The notes beneath the pieces are model-generated. The model searched no databases and was not told the origin of the DNA. It worked only from the letters and a program-made list of their open reading frames with translations. Below, piece after piece: positions 41,915 to 49,128 of a stretch of 64,000 bases of DNA (its first letter is position 1; every line of letters begins with the position of its first letter). A program made the translations under genes and the position numbers. The stretch is taken from positions 186,001 to 250,000 of the forward strand of contig NZ_JNZO01000001.1 of the NCBI RefSeq assembly GCF_000717595.1, read 5' to 3'. The DNA comes from Streptomyces flavochromogenes (GTDB lineage Bacteria > Actinomycetota > Actinomycetes > Streptomycetales > Streptomycetaceae).

Positions 41915-43092
41915 CGGGCGAGGTCCTTCCAGGCGACGTCCTTGTCGTTACGGGGCTCGGGCGGCAGGCCAAGGACCCGCTCGGCGACGATGTTGAGCAG
42001 CACCTCGCTGGTGCCGCCCTCGATCGAGTTGCCCTTGGACCGCAGATAGCGGTAACCGGCGTCGCGGCCGGTGAAATCGACGAGTTCGGGGCGGCGCATC
42101 TCCCACTCCCCGTACAACAGGCCCTCGTCGCCGAGCAGTTCGACCTCAAGGCCGCTGATGGCCTGGTTCAGACGGGCGAACGCGAGCTTCATGGCGCTGC
42201 CCTCGGGGCCGGGGCGGCCCGCGACGAGCTGCTGGCGGAGCCGCTCCCCGGCGAGCCGGGCGACCTCGGCGTCGACCCAGTGGTCGAGGAGGCGCCGGTG
42301 CAGCTCGTGGGTGCGCAGCTCGGGGCGCTCGCGCCAGGTCGTGGCGACCTTGCCGATCATGCCGCCCTCGCGGGGGATACGGGCTCCGCCGATGGAGACC
42401 CGCTCGTTCATGAGGGTGGTCTGGGCGACCCGCCAGCCGTCGCCGACCTCGCCGAGGCGGTGGGCGTCGGGGATGCGGACGCCGGTGAGGAAGACCTCGT
42501 TGAACTCGGCCTCGCCGGTGATCTGGCGCAGCGGCCGGACCTCCACGCCGGGGGCGGTCATGTCGCAGACGAAGTAGGTGATGCCCCGGTGCTTGGGGGC
42601 GTCCGGGTCGGTGCGGGCGATGAGGATGGCCCAGCGGGCCGTGTGGGCGCTGGAGGTCCACACCTTCTGCCCGTCCACGACCCAGTCCTCGCCGTCGCGG
42701 ACGGCCCTGGTGGCGAGGGCGGCGAGATCGGATCCGGCCCCGGGCTCGCTGAACAGCTGGCACCAGACCTCCTCGCCGACCCACAGCGGGCGGAGGAAGC
42801 GCCGCCTGACCTCGTCGGTGCCGTGGGCGAGGACGGTGGGGGCCGCCATGCCGAGGCCGATGCCGATCTTGCGCGGGTCGTTGTCGGGGGCGCCGGCGGC
42901 GGCGAGTTCGGCGTCGACGACGGTCTGGAGCGCGCGGGGCGCGTCGAGTCCGCCGAGGCCGACGGGGTAGTGCACCCAGGCGAGGCCGGCGTCGAAGCGG
43001 GCACGCAGGAAGTCGGTGCGGTCGGTGGTGGCGGGCGGGTGCTCGTCCAGCAACTTCCCGGTGCGTACCCGGAGTTCCTCGGCGTCGGTCAT
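41911..43092 (-). CDS. Acyl-CoA dehydrogenase (large partner)
   Basis: ATG 43092 gives 393 residues with a full ACAD fold: WVHYPVGLGGLDAPRALQTVVDAELAAAGAP, the flavin/substrate segment CQLFSEPGAGSDLAALATRAVRDGEDWVVDGQKVWTSSAHTARWAILIARTDP, and the C-terminal GYRYLRSKGNSIEGGTSEVLLNIVAERVLGLP, a Gly-Thr-Ser-Glu FAD-binding signature. It is translationally coupled to the small partner (41914) and to the upstream quinone oxidoreductase (43092). It probably forms a heteromer oxidising an acyl-CoA. The operator upstream of the operon suggests acyl-CoA-responsive control. Confidence 0.88.
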   Translation of the reverse strand: MTDAEELRVRTGKLLDEHPPATTDRTDFLRARFDAGLAWVHYPVGLGGLDAPRALQTVVDAELAAAGAPDNDPRKIGIGLGMAAPTVLAHGTDEVRRRFLRPLWVGEEVWCQLFSEPGAGSDLAALATRAVRDGEDWVVDGQKVWTSSAHTARWAILIARTDPDAPKHRGITYFVCDMTAPGVEVRPLRQITGEAEFNEVFLTGVRIPDAHRLGEVGDGWRVAQTTLMNERVSIGGARIPREGGMIGKVATTWRERPELRTHELHRRLLDHWVDAEVARLAGERLRQQLVAGRPGPEGSAMKLAFARLNQAISGLEVELLGDEGLLYGEWEMRRPELVDFTGRDAGYRYLRSKGNSIEGGTSEVLLNIVAERVLGLPPEPRNDKDVAWKDLAR

Positions 43093-44057
43093 GCGTGGGC
43101 TCCTTCCGGGAGGACGACCAGGCGGCCGGTGGTGGTGCCGTCGGCGACCCGCTGGACGGCGTCCGCCGCGCCCGCGAAGGGGACGCGTTCGCCGATGAGG
43201 GGCTTGATGAGGCCCTTGGCGGCGTAGGCCGTGAGGGTCTCGTGGCAGCGGCCGATCGAGGCCGGGTCCTTCGCCGCGTAGAGGCCCCAGTGGAGGCCGA
43301 GGATCGTGTAGTTCTTCACCAGGGCGTGGTTGAGGGCGGGCGCCGGGACCGTGCCGCTCGCGAAGCCGACGATCACGATCCGGCCCTCGAAGGCGACGCA
43401 CTTCGCGGACTGCTGGTAGGCCTCGCCGCCGACGGGGTCGTAGATCACGTCGGCGCCGCGGCCGCCGGTCGCGGCCTTGACGGCGGCGATGACGTCCTCG
43501 GAGCGTCGGTCGATCACCACGTCGCAGCCGAGCGCACGGGCGACGGCCGCCTTCTCGGGTCCGCCGACGACTCCGATGACGGTGGCGCCGGCGGCCTTGC
43601 CGAGCTGGACGGCGGCGCTGCCGACCCCGCCGGCCGCCGCGTGGACCAGGAGGGTCTCGCCCTCCTGGAGGGCGGCGCGGCGGTGCAGGCCGAACCAGCC
43701 GGTCTGGTAGCCGATGTGCAGCGCGGCGGCCTCGGCGTCGTCGAGCGACTCGGGGGCGGGGAGCAGCCCGGCGGCGTCGGCGAGGACGTGGTCGGCGAAG
43801 CCGCCGTGCGGGAGGACGGCGGTGGTGATGACCCTGCGGCCGTCCTCGGTCTCGGCGCAGACCTCCACGCCGGGGGTGAAGGGGAGCGGGGGGCGGATCT
43901 GGTAGTGGCCGCGGCAGAGCAGCGCGTCGGGAAAGTTGACGTTCGCGGCGCGGACCCTGAGGAGGACCTGGCCGTCGCCGGGCGTGGGCGGTGCCACCTC
44001 CTCGCGGCGCATCACCGCGCGCGGTTCCCCGTTCTCGTACACACGCCATGCCTGCAT
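43089..44057 (-). CDS. Zinc-free quinone oxidoreductase (MDR family)
   Basis: ATG 44057 with GGAGGAGG upstream gives 322 residues. GDGQVLLRVRAANVNFPDALLCRGHYQIRPPLPFTPGVEV is the typical QOR N-terminal domain, and ETLLVHAAAGGVGSAAVQLGKAAGATVIGVV is the NADPH-binding AAxGGVG motif. No zinc-ligand cysteines are present. It reduces quinones or enones with NADPH. It is the first gene of the operon with the two acyl-CoA dehydrogenases (4-bp overlap), hinting that the pathway produces an enoyl substrate. Confidence 0.88.
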   Translation of the reverse strand: MQAWRVYENGEPRAVMRREEVAPPTPGDGQVLLRVRAANVNFPDALLCRGHYQIRPPLPFTPGVEVCAETEDGRRVITTAVLPHGGFADHVLADAAGLLPAPESLDDAEAAALHIGYQTGWFGLHRRAALQEGETLLVHAAAGGVGSAAVQLGKAAGATVIGVVGGPEKAAVARALGCDVVIDRRSEDVIAAVKAATGGRGADVIYDPVGGEAYQQSAKCVAFEGRIVIVGFASGTVPAPALNHALVKNYTILGLHWGLYAAKDPASIGRCHETLTAYAAKGLIKPLIGERVPFAGAADAVQRVADGTTTGRLVVLPEGAHA

Positions 44058-44091
44058 CCGGAAGCCTCCTCCGTACCGAGCGGTCGGTCGC

Positions 44092-44121
44092 ATACTAAGC
44101 GGTCGCTTGATCCGAGGTAAA
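44092..44121 (-). promoter_or_regulatory. Promoter and TetR-type operator of the acyl-CoA dehydrogenase operon
   Basis: Leftward TTTACC (44116-44121) and TAGTAT (44092-44097) are 18 bp apart. The spacer carries the near-perfect palindrome AAGCG-GT-CGCTT (44097-44108), and a related ACCGAGCGGTCGGT lies just downstream (44075-44088). Such AAGCG/CGCTT sites are typical of TetR repressors of acyl-CoA catabolism. No TetR gene is adjacent. Confidence 0.6.
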
Positions 44122-44125
44122 CCAC

Positions 44126-44716
44126 TCATCCGGACTTCTTCGGGCGGGCGCGGACGTGCATCCGCTCCCCCTGGGGCCCGTAGAGGCTGAGGAACTCCAC
44201 CGGGCCTTCGGGCGTCGGACCGAACCAGTGCGGGACGCGGGTGTCGAACTCGGCCGCCTCGCCGGGGCCGAGGACGACGTCGTGCTCCCCGAGGACGAGC
44301 CGCAGCCTCCCGGAGAGCACGTACAGCCATTCGTAGCCCTCGTGGACACGCGGCTCCGGTTCCTCCTGCTGCGGCTTCTCCTGGACGATCTTGTACGCCT
44401 GGAGGCCGCCGGGCTGCCGGGTCAGCGGGTACATCGTGCGGCCGTACCGCACGATGGGCCTGGCCCGGATCCGGGGGTCGCCCGTCGCCGGGGCGCCGAC
44501 CAGTTCGTCGAGCGCGACCTGATGGGCGCGGGCGAGCGGGAGGAGCAGTTCGAGGCTCGGCCTGCGCTGCCCGGACTCCAGCCGGGAGAGGGTGCTCACG
44601 GAGATTCCGGTGTCCGCGGAGAGCTCGGCCAGGGTCACCCCGCGGTCGCGGCGGACCCGGCGGAGGCGGGGGCCGACCTCGTTGAGCACGGCGTCGATGC
44701 GATCGTCTTCGGTCAT
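44126..44716 (-). CDS. XRE-family regulator with cupin domain
   Basis: The 196-residue protein has an N-terminal XRE HTH at about 17-72 (LRRVRRDRGVTLAELSADTGISVSTLSRLESGQRRPSLELLLPLARAHQVALDELV) and a C-terminal cupin at about 120-190 (VHEGYEWLYVLSGRLRLVLGEHDVVLGPGEAAEFDTRVPHWFGP). The cupin has HEGYEW and a later His, so it may bind a metal or small ligand. It is divergent from the TrxR-like flavoprotein with an inverted repeat between them and probably represses it. Confidence 0.88.
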   Translation of the reverse strand: MTEDDRIDAVLNEVGPRLRRVRRDRGVTLAELSADTGISVSTLSRLESGQRRPSLELLLPLARAHQVALDELVGAPATGDPRIRARPIVRYGRTMYPLTRQPGGLQAYKIVQEKPQQEEPEPRVHEGYEWLYVLSGRLRLVLGEHDVVLGPGEAAEFDTRVPHWFGPTPEGPVEFLSLYGPQGERMHVRARPKKSG

Positions 44717-44737
44717 ACGTCCAGTTTTGCAGAATCG

Positions 44738-44751
44738 GCAAGCTCACTTGC
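44738..44751. promoter_or_regulatory. Inverted repeat between XRE-cupin and flavoprotein genes
   Basis: GCAAG-CTCA-CTTGC is a perfect 5-4-5 inverted repeat. An overlapping TTGC-N7-GCAA pair begins at 44727. XRE proteins use short inverted repeats of this type, and the site is centred between the divergent starts at 44716 and 44783. Confidence 0.5.
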
Positions 44752-44782
44752 TCATCTCGTGGACTCGGGTGACGCTCGGCCC

Positions 44783-45742
44783 ATGAACGTACACCTGGAG
44801 AACGACACATACGAGGCAGTGGTGGTCGGCGGGGGCGCGGCGGGGCTCAGCGCAGCCCTGGTGCTGGGCCGGTCGCGGCGCCGGACCCTGGTCGTCGACG
44901 CCGGAGAGCCGCGGAACGCGCCCACCGCGCACATGCAGGGCGTCCTGTCCCGGGACGGTATGAGCCCGGCCGACTATCTGGCGGCCGGCCGGGCCGAGAT
45001 CGTCGCGTACGGGGTCGAGCTGCGGTCCGGCGAGGTGACGGGCGCGGCACCGGACCGGAACGGCGGGTTCGTCCTCACCCTTGCGGACGGGGAGACGGTC
45101 GGGGCGCGGCGGCTCGTCGTCACCACGGGGCTCGTCGACGAGCTCCCCGTGATCGACGGACTGGCCGACCGGTGGGGACGGGACGTGCTGCACTGCCCGT
45201 ACTGCCACGGCTGGGAGGTCCGCGACGAGGCCTTCGGAGTGATCGCGCACCCGACGATGCCCGCGCACCAGGCACTGATGGTGGCGCACTGGTCGAAGGA
45301 CGTGACCCTGTTCCTGCACACCTCGGCCGAGCCGTCGGAGCACGAGGCGGCGCTCCTGGACGCGGCGGGCGTCCGGATCGAGCGGGGCGAGGTGACGGGG
45401 TTCGCGGTGGAGGACGACCGGCTGACCGGGGTGCGGCTCGCCGACGGGCGGACCGTGGCCCGCTCGGTGGTCTTCGCGGCGGCGACCCGTCTGGCGGCCC
45501 GCGACGGGGTGCTGCGGCAGCTGGGCGCGGAGCTGCGCGAGACCCCGTTCGGGGAGTTCGTGGTGGTGGACGAGGTGGGGCGCACGAGCGTGCCGGGCGT
45601 ATGGGCGGCCGGGAACGTCACGGGTCCACAGGAACAGGTGGTCAACGCGGTGAGCCGGGGCTACCGCGCCGCGGCCGCGCTCAACAGCGAGCTGGTGTTC
45701 GGCGACCTGGAGGAGAAGGTGGCCGGTCGGCCGGTCGGATGA
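44783..45742 (+). CDS. TrxR-like NAD(P)/FAD-dependent oxidoreductase
   Basis: From ATG 44783 this encodes 319 residues. The N-terminal FAD motif is EAVVVGGGAAGLSAALVLGRSRRRTLVVDAG. A redox-active pair CPYC lies in HCPYCHGWEV (about residue 139), and SVPGVWAAGNVTGPQEQVVNAVSRG is the C-terminal flavin segment. The NADPH domain lacks a classical GxGxxA, reading FGVIAHPTMPAHQALMVAHWSKDV, so the electron donor may differ from thioredoxin reductase. It is divergent from an XRE-cupin regulator. Confidence 0.85.
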   Translation: MNVHLENDTYEAVVVGGGAAGLSAALVLGRSRRRTLVVDAGEPRNAPTAHMQGVLSRDGMSPADYLAAGRAEIVAYGVELRSGEVTGAAPDRNGGFVLTLADGETVGARRLVVTTGLVDELPVIDGLADRWGRDVLHCPYCHGWEVRDEAFGVIAHPTMPAHQALMVAHWSKDVTLFLHTSAEPSEHEAALLDAAGVRIERGEVTGFAVEDDRLTGVRLADGRTVARSVVFAAATRLAARDGVLRQLGAELRETPFGEFVVVDEVGRTSVPGVWAAGNVTGPQEQVVNAVSRGYRAAAALNSELVFGDLEEKVAGRPVG

Positions 45743-45845
45743 ACCGGGCCGGTTGAGGCTGCGCCGCGTGGGCCGAGGCACCAGGATCAGTCATGGTGGC
45801 CGAATACGGCACACGGGTGACGGTCGACGGCACCCGGCACACGAA

Positions 45846-45886
45846 ACTCGGCACTCGGTACTCGGTACTCGGTACTCGGTACTCGG
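45846..45886 (+). repeat. Heptanucleotide tandem repeat upstream of a VOC gene
   Basis: ACTCGGT is repeated in tandem from 45853 to 45886 (4.9 copies) after a variant ACTCGGC at 45846. If the in-frame ATG at 45793 were used, the tract would be translated as repeats of LGTRYSV (21 bp = three heptamers). Copy-number change by one unit would shift that frame. The preferred start at 45919 lies downstream of the tract. Confidence 0.9.
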
Positions 45887-45918
45887 ACGACGGCTCACGG
45901 AAGGACGGGACACCTCCC

Positions 45919-46698
45919 ATGCTCGGTACGCAGTTCACCAAGGGCTCTCCCTGCTGGATCGACCTCGGCAGCCCGGACACGGAGGCGGCGGCCGCCTTCT
46001 ACACCGCCGTCTTCGGCTGGGAGTTCCGCTCCGCGGGTCCCGAGGCCGGCGGATACGGCTTCTTCCAGCAGGACGGCAGGACGGTCGCCGCGCTGGGTCC
46101 GCTCACCGAGGAGGGCGCGTCCAGCGCCTGGACCGTGTACTTCCAGACCCCGGACGCGGACGCCACGGCGAAGGACACCGAGTCGGCAGGCGGCGCCGTA
46201 CGCCTCGCGCCGCTCGACGTCATGGAGGCGGGCCGGATGGCCGCCCTCACCGACCCGGGCGGCGCACAGTTCGCGATCTGGCAGCCGGGCACGACCAAGG
46301 GCCTCGACCGCACGTCGTCGACGAACACCCTCGTCTGGGTGGAGCTGCACACGACGGACCCGGAGGGCACCCTGGCCTTCTACCGGACGCTGTTCGGCTG
46401 GCGGTCGGCGGAGATGGACGCCCCCGGCATGAAGTACCGGGTCGTCTCGACCGCCGACGGCGACCAGCAGGACGCGTCCTTCGGCGGCGCGGCCGAACTC
46501 CAGGACACGAACGAGGGTCCCCGCTGGATCGTGTACTTCGACGTCGAGGACGCGGACGCGATCGTCACGGCGGCCCAGGGCAACGGCGGTTCGGTCCTGA
46601 TGCCCGCGGCAGACATCCCGGACGTCGGCCGCATCGCATGGCTCGCCGACCCCTTCGGCGCGGCCTTCGCGGTCCTGAAGCCGGCCCCGATGGGCTGA
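45919..46698 (+). CDS. Two-domain VOC protein, Cfp30B-like
   Basis: ATG 45919 gives 259 residues beginning MLGTQFTKGSPCWIDLG. Module 1 runs SPDTEAAAAFYTAVFGWEFRSAG...GAQFAIWQ, and module 2 VWVELHTTDPEGTLAFYRTLFGWRSAEMD...FGAAFAVLKP. It is a close relative of the protein at 32569. Another in-frame ATG at 45793 would add 42 residues encoded partly by the heptanucleotide repeat. That region looks non-coding in composition, so the shorter form is chosen. Function unknown, possibly small-molecule binding. Confidence 0.82.
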   Translation: MLGTQFTKGSPCWIDLGSPDTEAAAAFYTAVFGWEFRSAGPEAGGYGFFQQDGRTVAALGPLTEEGASSAWTVYFQTPDADATAKDTESAGGAVRLAPLDVMEAGRMAALTDPGGAQFAIWQPGTTKGLDRTSSTNTLVWVELHTTDPEGTLAFYRTLFGWRSAEMDAPGMKYRVVSTADGDQQDASFGGAAELQDTNEGPRWIVYFDVEDADAIVTAAQGNGGSVLMPAADIPDVGRIAWLADPFGAAFAVLKPAPMG

Positions 46699-46769
46699 CC
46701 GGCCGCCACCGTTCCCCCGCGGCGAAAGTCGATTGCCCGGTCGGCGCCCGGTGGTGAGCGTCGCCGTTC

Positions 46770-47271
46770 GTGATACCGACGCTGCGCACCGAGCGCCTCC
46801 TGCTCGAGCCCTGCGTCCCCACGGACGAGGAGGCCTTCATCGCCCTCTTCCAGGATCCGAGGGTGTCGGCGTGGATGAGTGACGGCCCGGCGTCCGAGGA
46901 GGACGACCGGGCCCTGTTCGGGCGGATCTCCACGAAGGTCTACGCCCAGGAGCTGTTCGCCGTCTGGGCCGTGCGCCGGGACGCGGTGCTGGTCGGGCAC
47001 GCCGGGATCAAGCCGTCCGAGGACGTCGGCGGGCACGAGATCGTGTACGCGCTCGCACCGGCGGCCTGGGGTTCGGGGCTCGGTACGGAGGTGGGCCGAG
47101 GCCCTCGTGGCTCACGGGTTCGGCACGCTCGGCCTGGCCGAGGTGCACGCCACCGCGGCCGAGCCCGACGCCGCCTCGCTGAAGCTGCTCGGCCGGATCG
47201 GATTCGAGCACGTCCGGGACATCACCGAGGACGACGGCAGCACCACCCGCGTGCTGACCCGTCGTCCCTGA
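46770..47271 (+). pseudogene. GNAT acetyltransferase with a +1 frameshift
   Basis: From GTG 46770 the first frame reads IPTLRTERLLLEPCVPTDEEAFIALFQDPRVSAWMSDG ... AWGSGLGTEV, typical of RimJ/RimL-like acetyltransferases. The rest of the domain (AEALVAHGFGTLGLAEVHATAAEPDAASLKLLGRIGFEHVRDI) continues in the +1 frame to a TGA at 47269-47271. The switch falls at a GGG run, 47093-47095. Removing one G restores GTEVAEALVAHGFG, including the acetyl-CoA loop. The gene is therefore either a recent pseudogene or carries a sequencing error. It would make about 166 residues if repaired. Confidence 0.8.
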
Positions 47272-47300
47272 CCCCCGGGCCCGCGTCCCGAGCCCGTACG

Positions 47301-48053
47301 TCAGCGCCCGAAGAGTTCGAAGGCCACCGCCGGGCGGCCGCCGAAGCGCGCGGACGCCTGGCCCGTCGCCGAGGTGAGGAAGGACCGGACGTACTGCTCC
47401 GGGTCCTCGTCCGTCAGGACCTCGATGTAGGCGCGGTGACAGAGCAGCGAACGGATCGCACGGTCCAGGCCCGGGGCCGCGTCCACCGCGTGGGTCGGGG
47501 TGCTGGACGCCGCGACCGCCACCCAGCGCACCCCGTTCCAGGGCTCCAGTCCCTGGTCGGCGAGCTCGGGGAAGATCCAGCGGTTGCCCGCGTCCCCCGC
47601 CGCGTCGAGCGTGGCACGGCCCACGGCCACGTGGTCGGGGGTGTTCCAGGGGGCGCCCGGGCTCCCGCCCCAGGTGTCGCGGTGGTTGAGGGTGATGACC
47701 AGCTCCGGTCGGTGCCTGCGGATCGCCGCCGCGATGTCCCGGCGCAGTCCGAGCCCGTACTCGATCACCCCGTCGCGGTGGTCGAGGAACTCCACCGTGT
47801 CCACGCCGACGACCGCGGCGCTGTCCCGCTGCTCCCGCTCCCGCAGCGGACCGCAGTCGTCCGGGGCGATCGTGTCGATGCCGGCCTCACCGCGGGTCGC
47901 GAGGACGTAGGCCACCTCCTTGCCTGCGTCCGTCCAGGCGGCGACCGCCGCCGCGCAGCCGTACTCCAGGTCGTCGGGGTGGGCGACGACGGCGAGGGCG
48001 CGCTGCCAGTCGCCGGGCATCTCCGCGAGGTCCGTGACATCGGTTCCGGTCAT
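47301..48053 (-). CDS. PIG-L/LmbE-family deacetylase
   Basis: ATG 48053 overlaps the SIS gene stop by 4 bp and gives 250 residues. VVAHPDDLEYGCAAAVAAW is the metal-binding AHPDD motif, and TPDHVAVGRATLDAA supplies the third zinc ligand (PDH). The family removes the N-acetyl group of GlcNAc conjugates (MshB, LmbE, GlcNAc-PI deacetylase). MshB-like mycothiol function is unlikely because the length and C-terminus differ. Coupling to a sugar-isomerase-like gene suggests catabolism of an N-acetylated amino sugar. Confidence 0.85.
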   Translation of the reverse strand: MTGTDVTDLAEMPGDWQRALAVVAHPDDLEYGCAAAVAAWTDAGKEVAYVLATRGEAGIDTIAPDDCGPLREREQRDSAAVVGVDTVEFLDHRDGVIEYGLGLRRDIAAAIRRHRPELVITLNHRDTWGGSPGAPWNTPDHVAVGRATLDAAGDAGNRWIFPELADQGLEPWNGVRWVAVAASSTPTHAVDAAPGLDRAIRSLLCHRAYIEVLTDEDPEQYVRSFLTSATGQASARFGGRPAVAFELFGR

Positions 48054-48982
48054 GACCGCAGGATACGGGCCGCCTCCGCAGCGGTCGGGCGGAACGCTCC
48101 GGAAAGGATCACCGAACGCGAGACGTTCCTGGGCCGGTCGGGGTTGAGCCCGCGACGCACCGCGAGGGCGACCGCGAGCCGCTGGGCGCGGACGAGCGCC
48201 GCGACCGGGTCGATCGCGTCGGCCGCGAACAGGGCGCCGGTGGACTCCACTTCGTCCTTCAGCCCCGAGGGGGCGGGGCCGAGGCACCACACGAGGCTGG
48301 ACCGGTCGCTGATGCTGATCGGGCCGTGGCGGTACTCCATCGCCGCGTACGACTCCGTCCAGCCGCGGGCCACCTCGCGCAGTTTGAGGGCGGCCTCGTC
48401 GGCGAGTCCGACGGTCCATCCGGTGCCGAGGAAGGTGAACTGGCCGCGCCGTTCCCACGCGGCGGGCAGCCGCTCGTAGAGGACGAGTTCGGCGTCGGCG
48501 ATGGCGGGTCCCAGGTCCACCCCGAGTCCCGCGCGCAGGAGTTGGAGTGCCGTGGTCGCGAACCGGGTCTGGACGACGGAACGTTCGTCGGCGAACCCGA
48601 GATCGAGGACCCGGTCGGCGAGCTGTCCGGCGGGGCTGTCGGGCACCCCGGTGAGGACGAGGGTCGGAATGCGCCCCGCAGCGCCGGCGAGGAGATGGAC
48701 GACCTCCGTGGTGGTGCCGGAGCGGGTGAGGGCCACGATCCGGTCGTAACCGCGCCCGAGCGGCGTGGAGTCGGAGGCGGGGAACGCGTCGGTCTCGCCC
48801 GCGCCGAGGGACTCGCGCAACGCCGCGTAGGCGCGGGCGATGAAGTACGAGGTTCCGCAGCCGACCACCGCCACCCGCTCGCCGCGGGCCGGCAGCAGGT
48901 CGGCGTCGCGGCCGGCGATCTCGGCGGCGCGGCGCCAGCAGTCGGGCTGGCCGGCGATCTCCGCGCTGACGTGGGTGCTCAT
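48050..48982 (-). CDS. SIS-domain sugar isomerase/deaminase-like protein
   Basis: ATG 48982 gives 310 residues with two SIS domains as in the isomerase half of GlmS and in AgaS: VAVVGCGTSYFIARAYAALRES and RIVALTRSGTTTEVVHLLAGAAGRIPTLVLTGVP in the first, TFLGTGWTVGLADEAALKLREVARGWTESYAAMEYRHGPISI in the second. The LKLRE and EYRHGP motifs contact the sugar phosphate. There is no glutaminase domain, so it likely isomerises or deaminates an amino sugar phosphate. It is translationally coupled to a PIG-L deacetylase that would release the amine. Confidence 0.85.
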   Translation of the reverse strand: MSTHVSAEIAGQPDCWRRAAEIAGRDADLLPARGERVAVVGCGTSYFIARAYAALRESLGAGETDAFPASDSTPLGRGYDRIVALTRSGTTTEVVHLLAGAAGRIPTLVLTGVPDSPAGQLADRVLDLGFADERSVVQTRFATTALQLLRAGLGVDLGPAIADAELVLYERLPAAWERRGQFTFLGTGWTVGLADEAALKLREVARGWTESYAAMEYRHGPISISDRSSLVWCLGPAPSGLKDEVESTGALFAADAIDPVAALVRAQRLAVALAVRRGLNPDRPRNVSRSVILSGAFRPTAAEAARILRS

Positions 48983-49128
48983 GTCCGGGTCCTCTCCTCG
49001 GAAGGCCCCCGCACGGGGCCCGGACCGAGTTCTACCGGCATCCGTCCGGTGCGCTCCATGAGCAGGGGCGGCCCACCCCTTGGACTTTTCGCGCGCCGCG
49101 GGCCGCACCTCGCCCCTCACCCGGACGG

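Noticed and set aside
45681..45980. Minus-strand frame with VPSTEYR repeats
   Set aside because: The repeats are only the antisense reading of the heptanucleotide tract. There is no ribosome-binding site and no homology.
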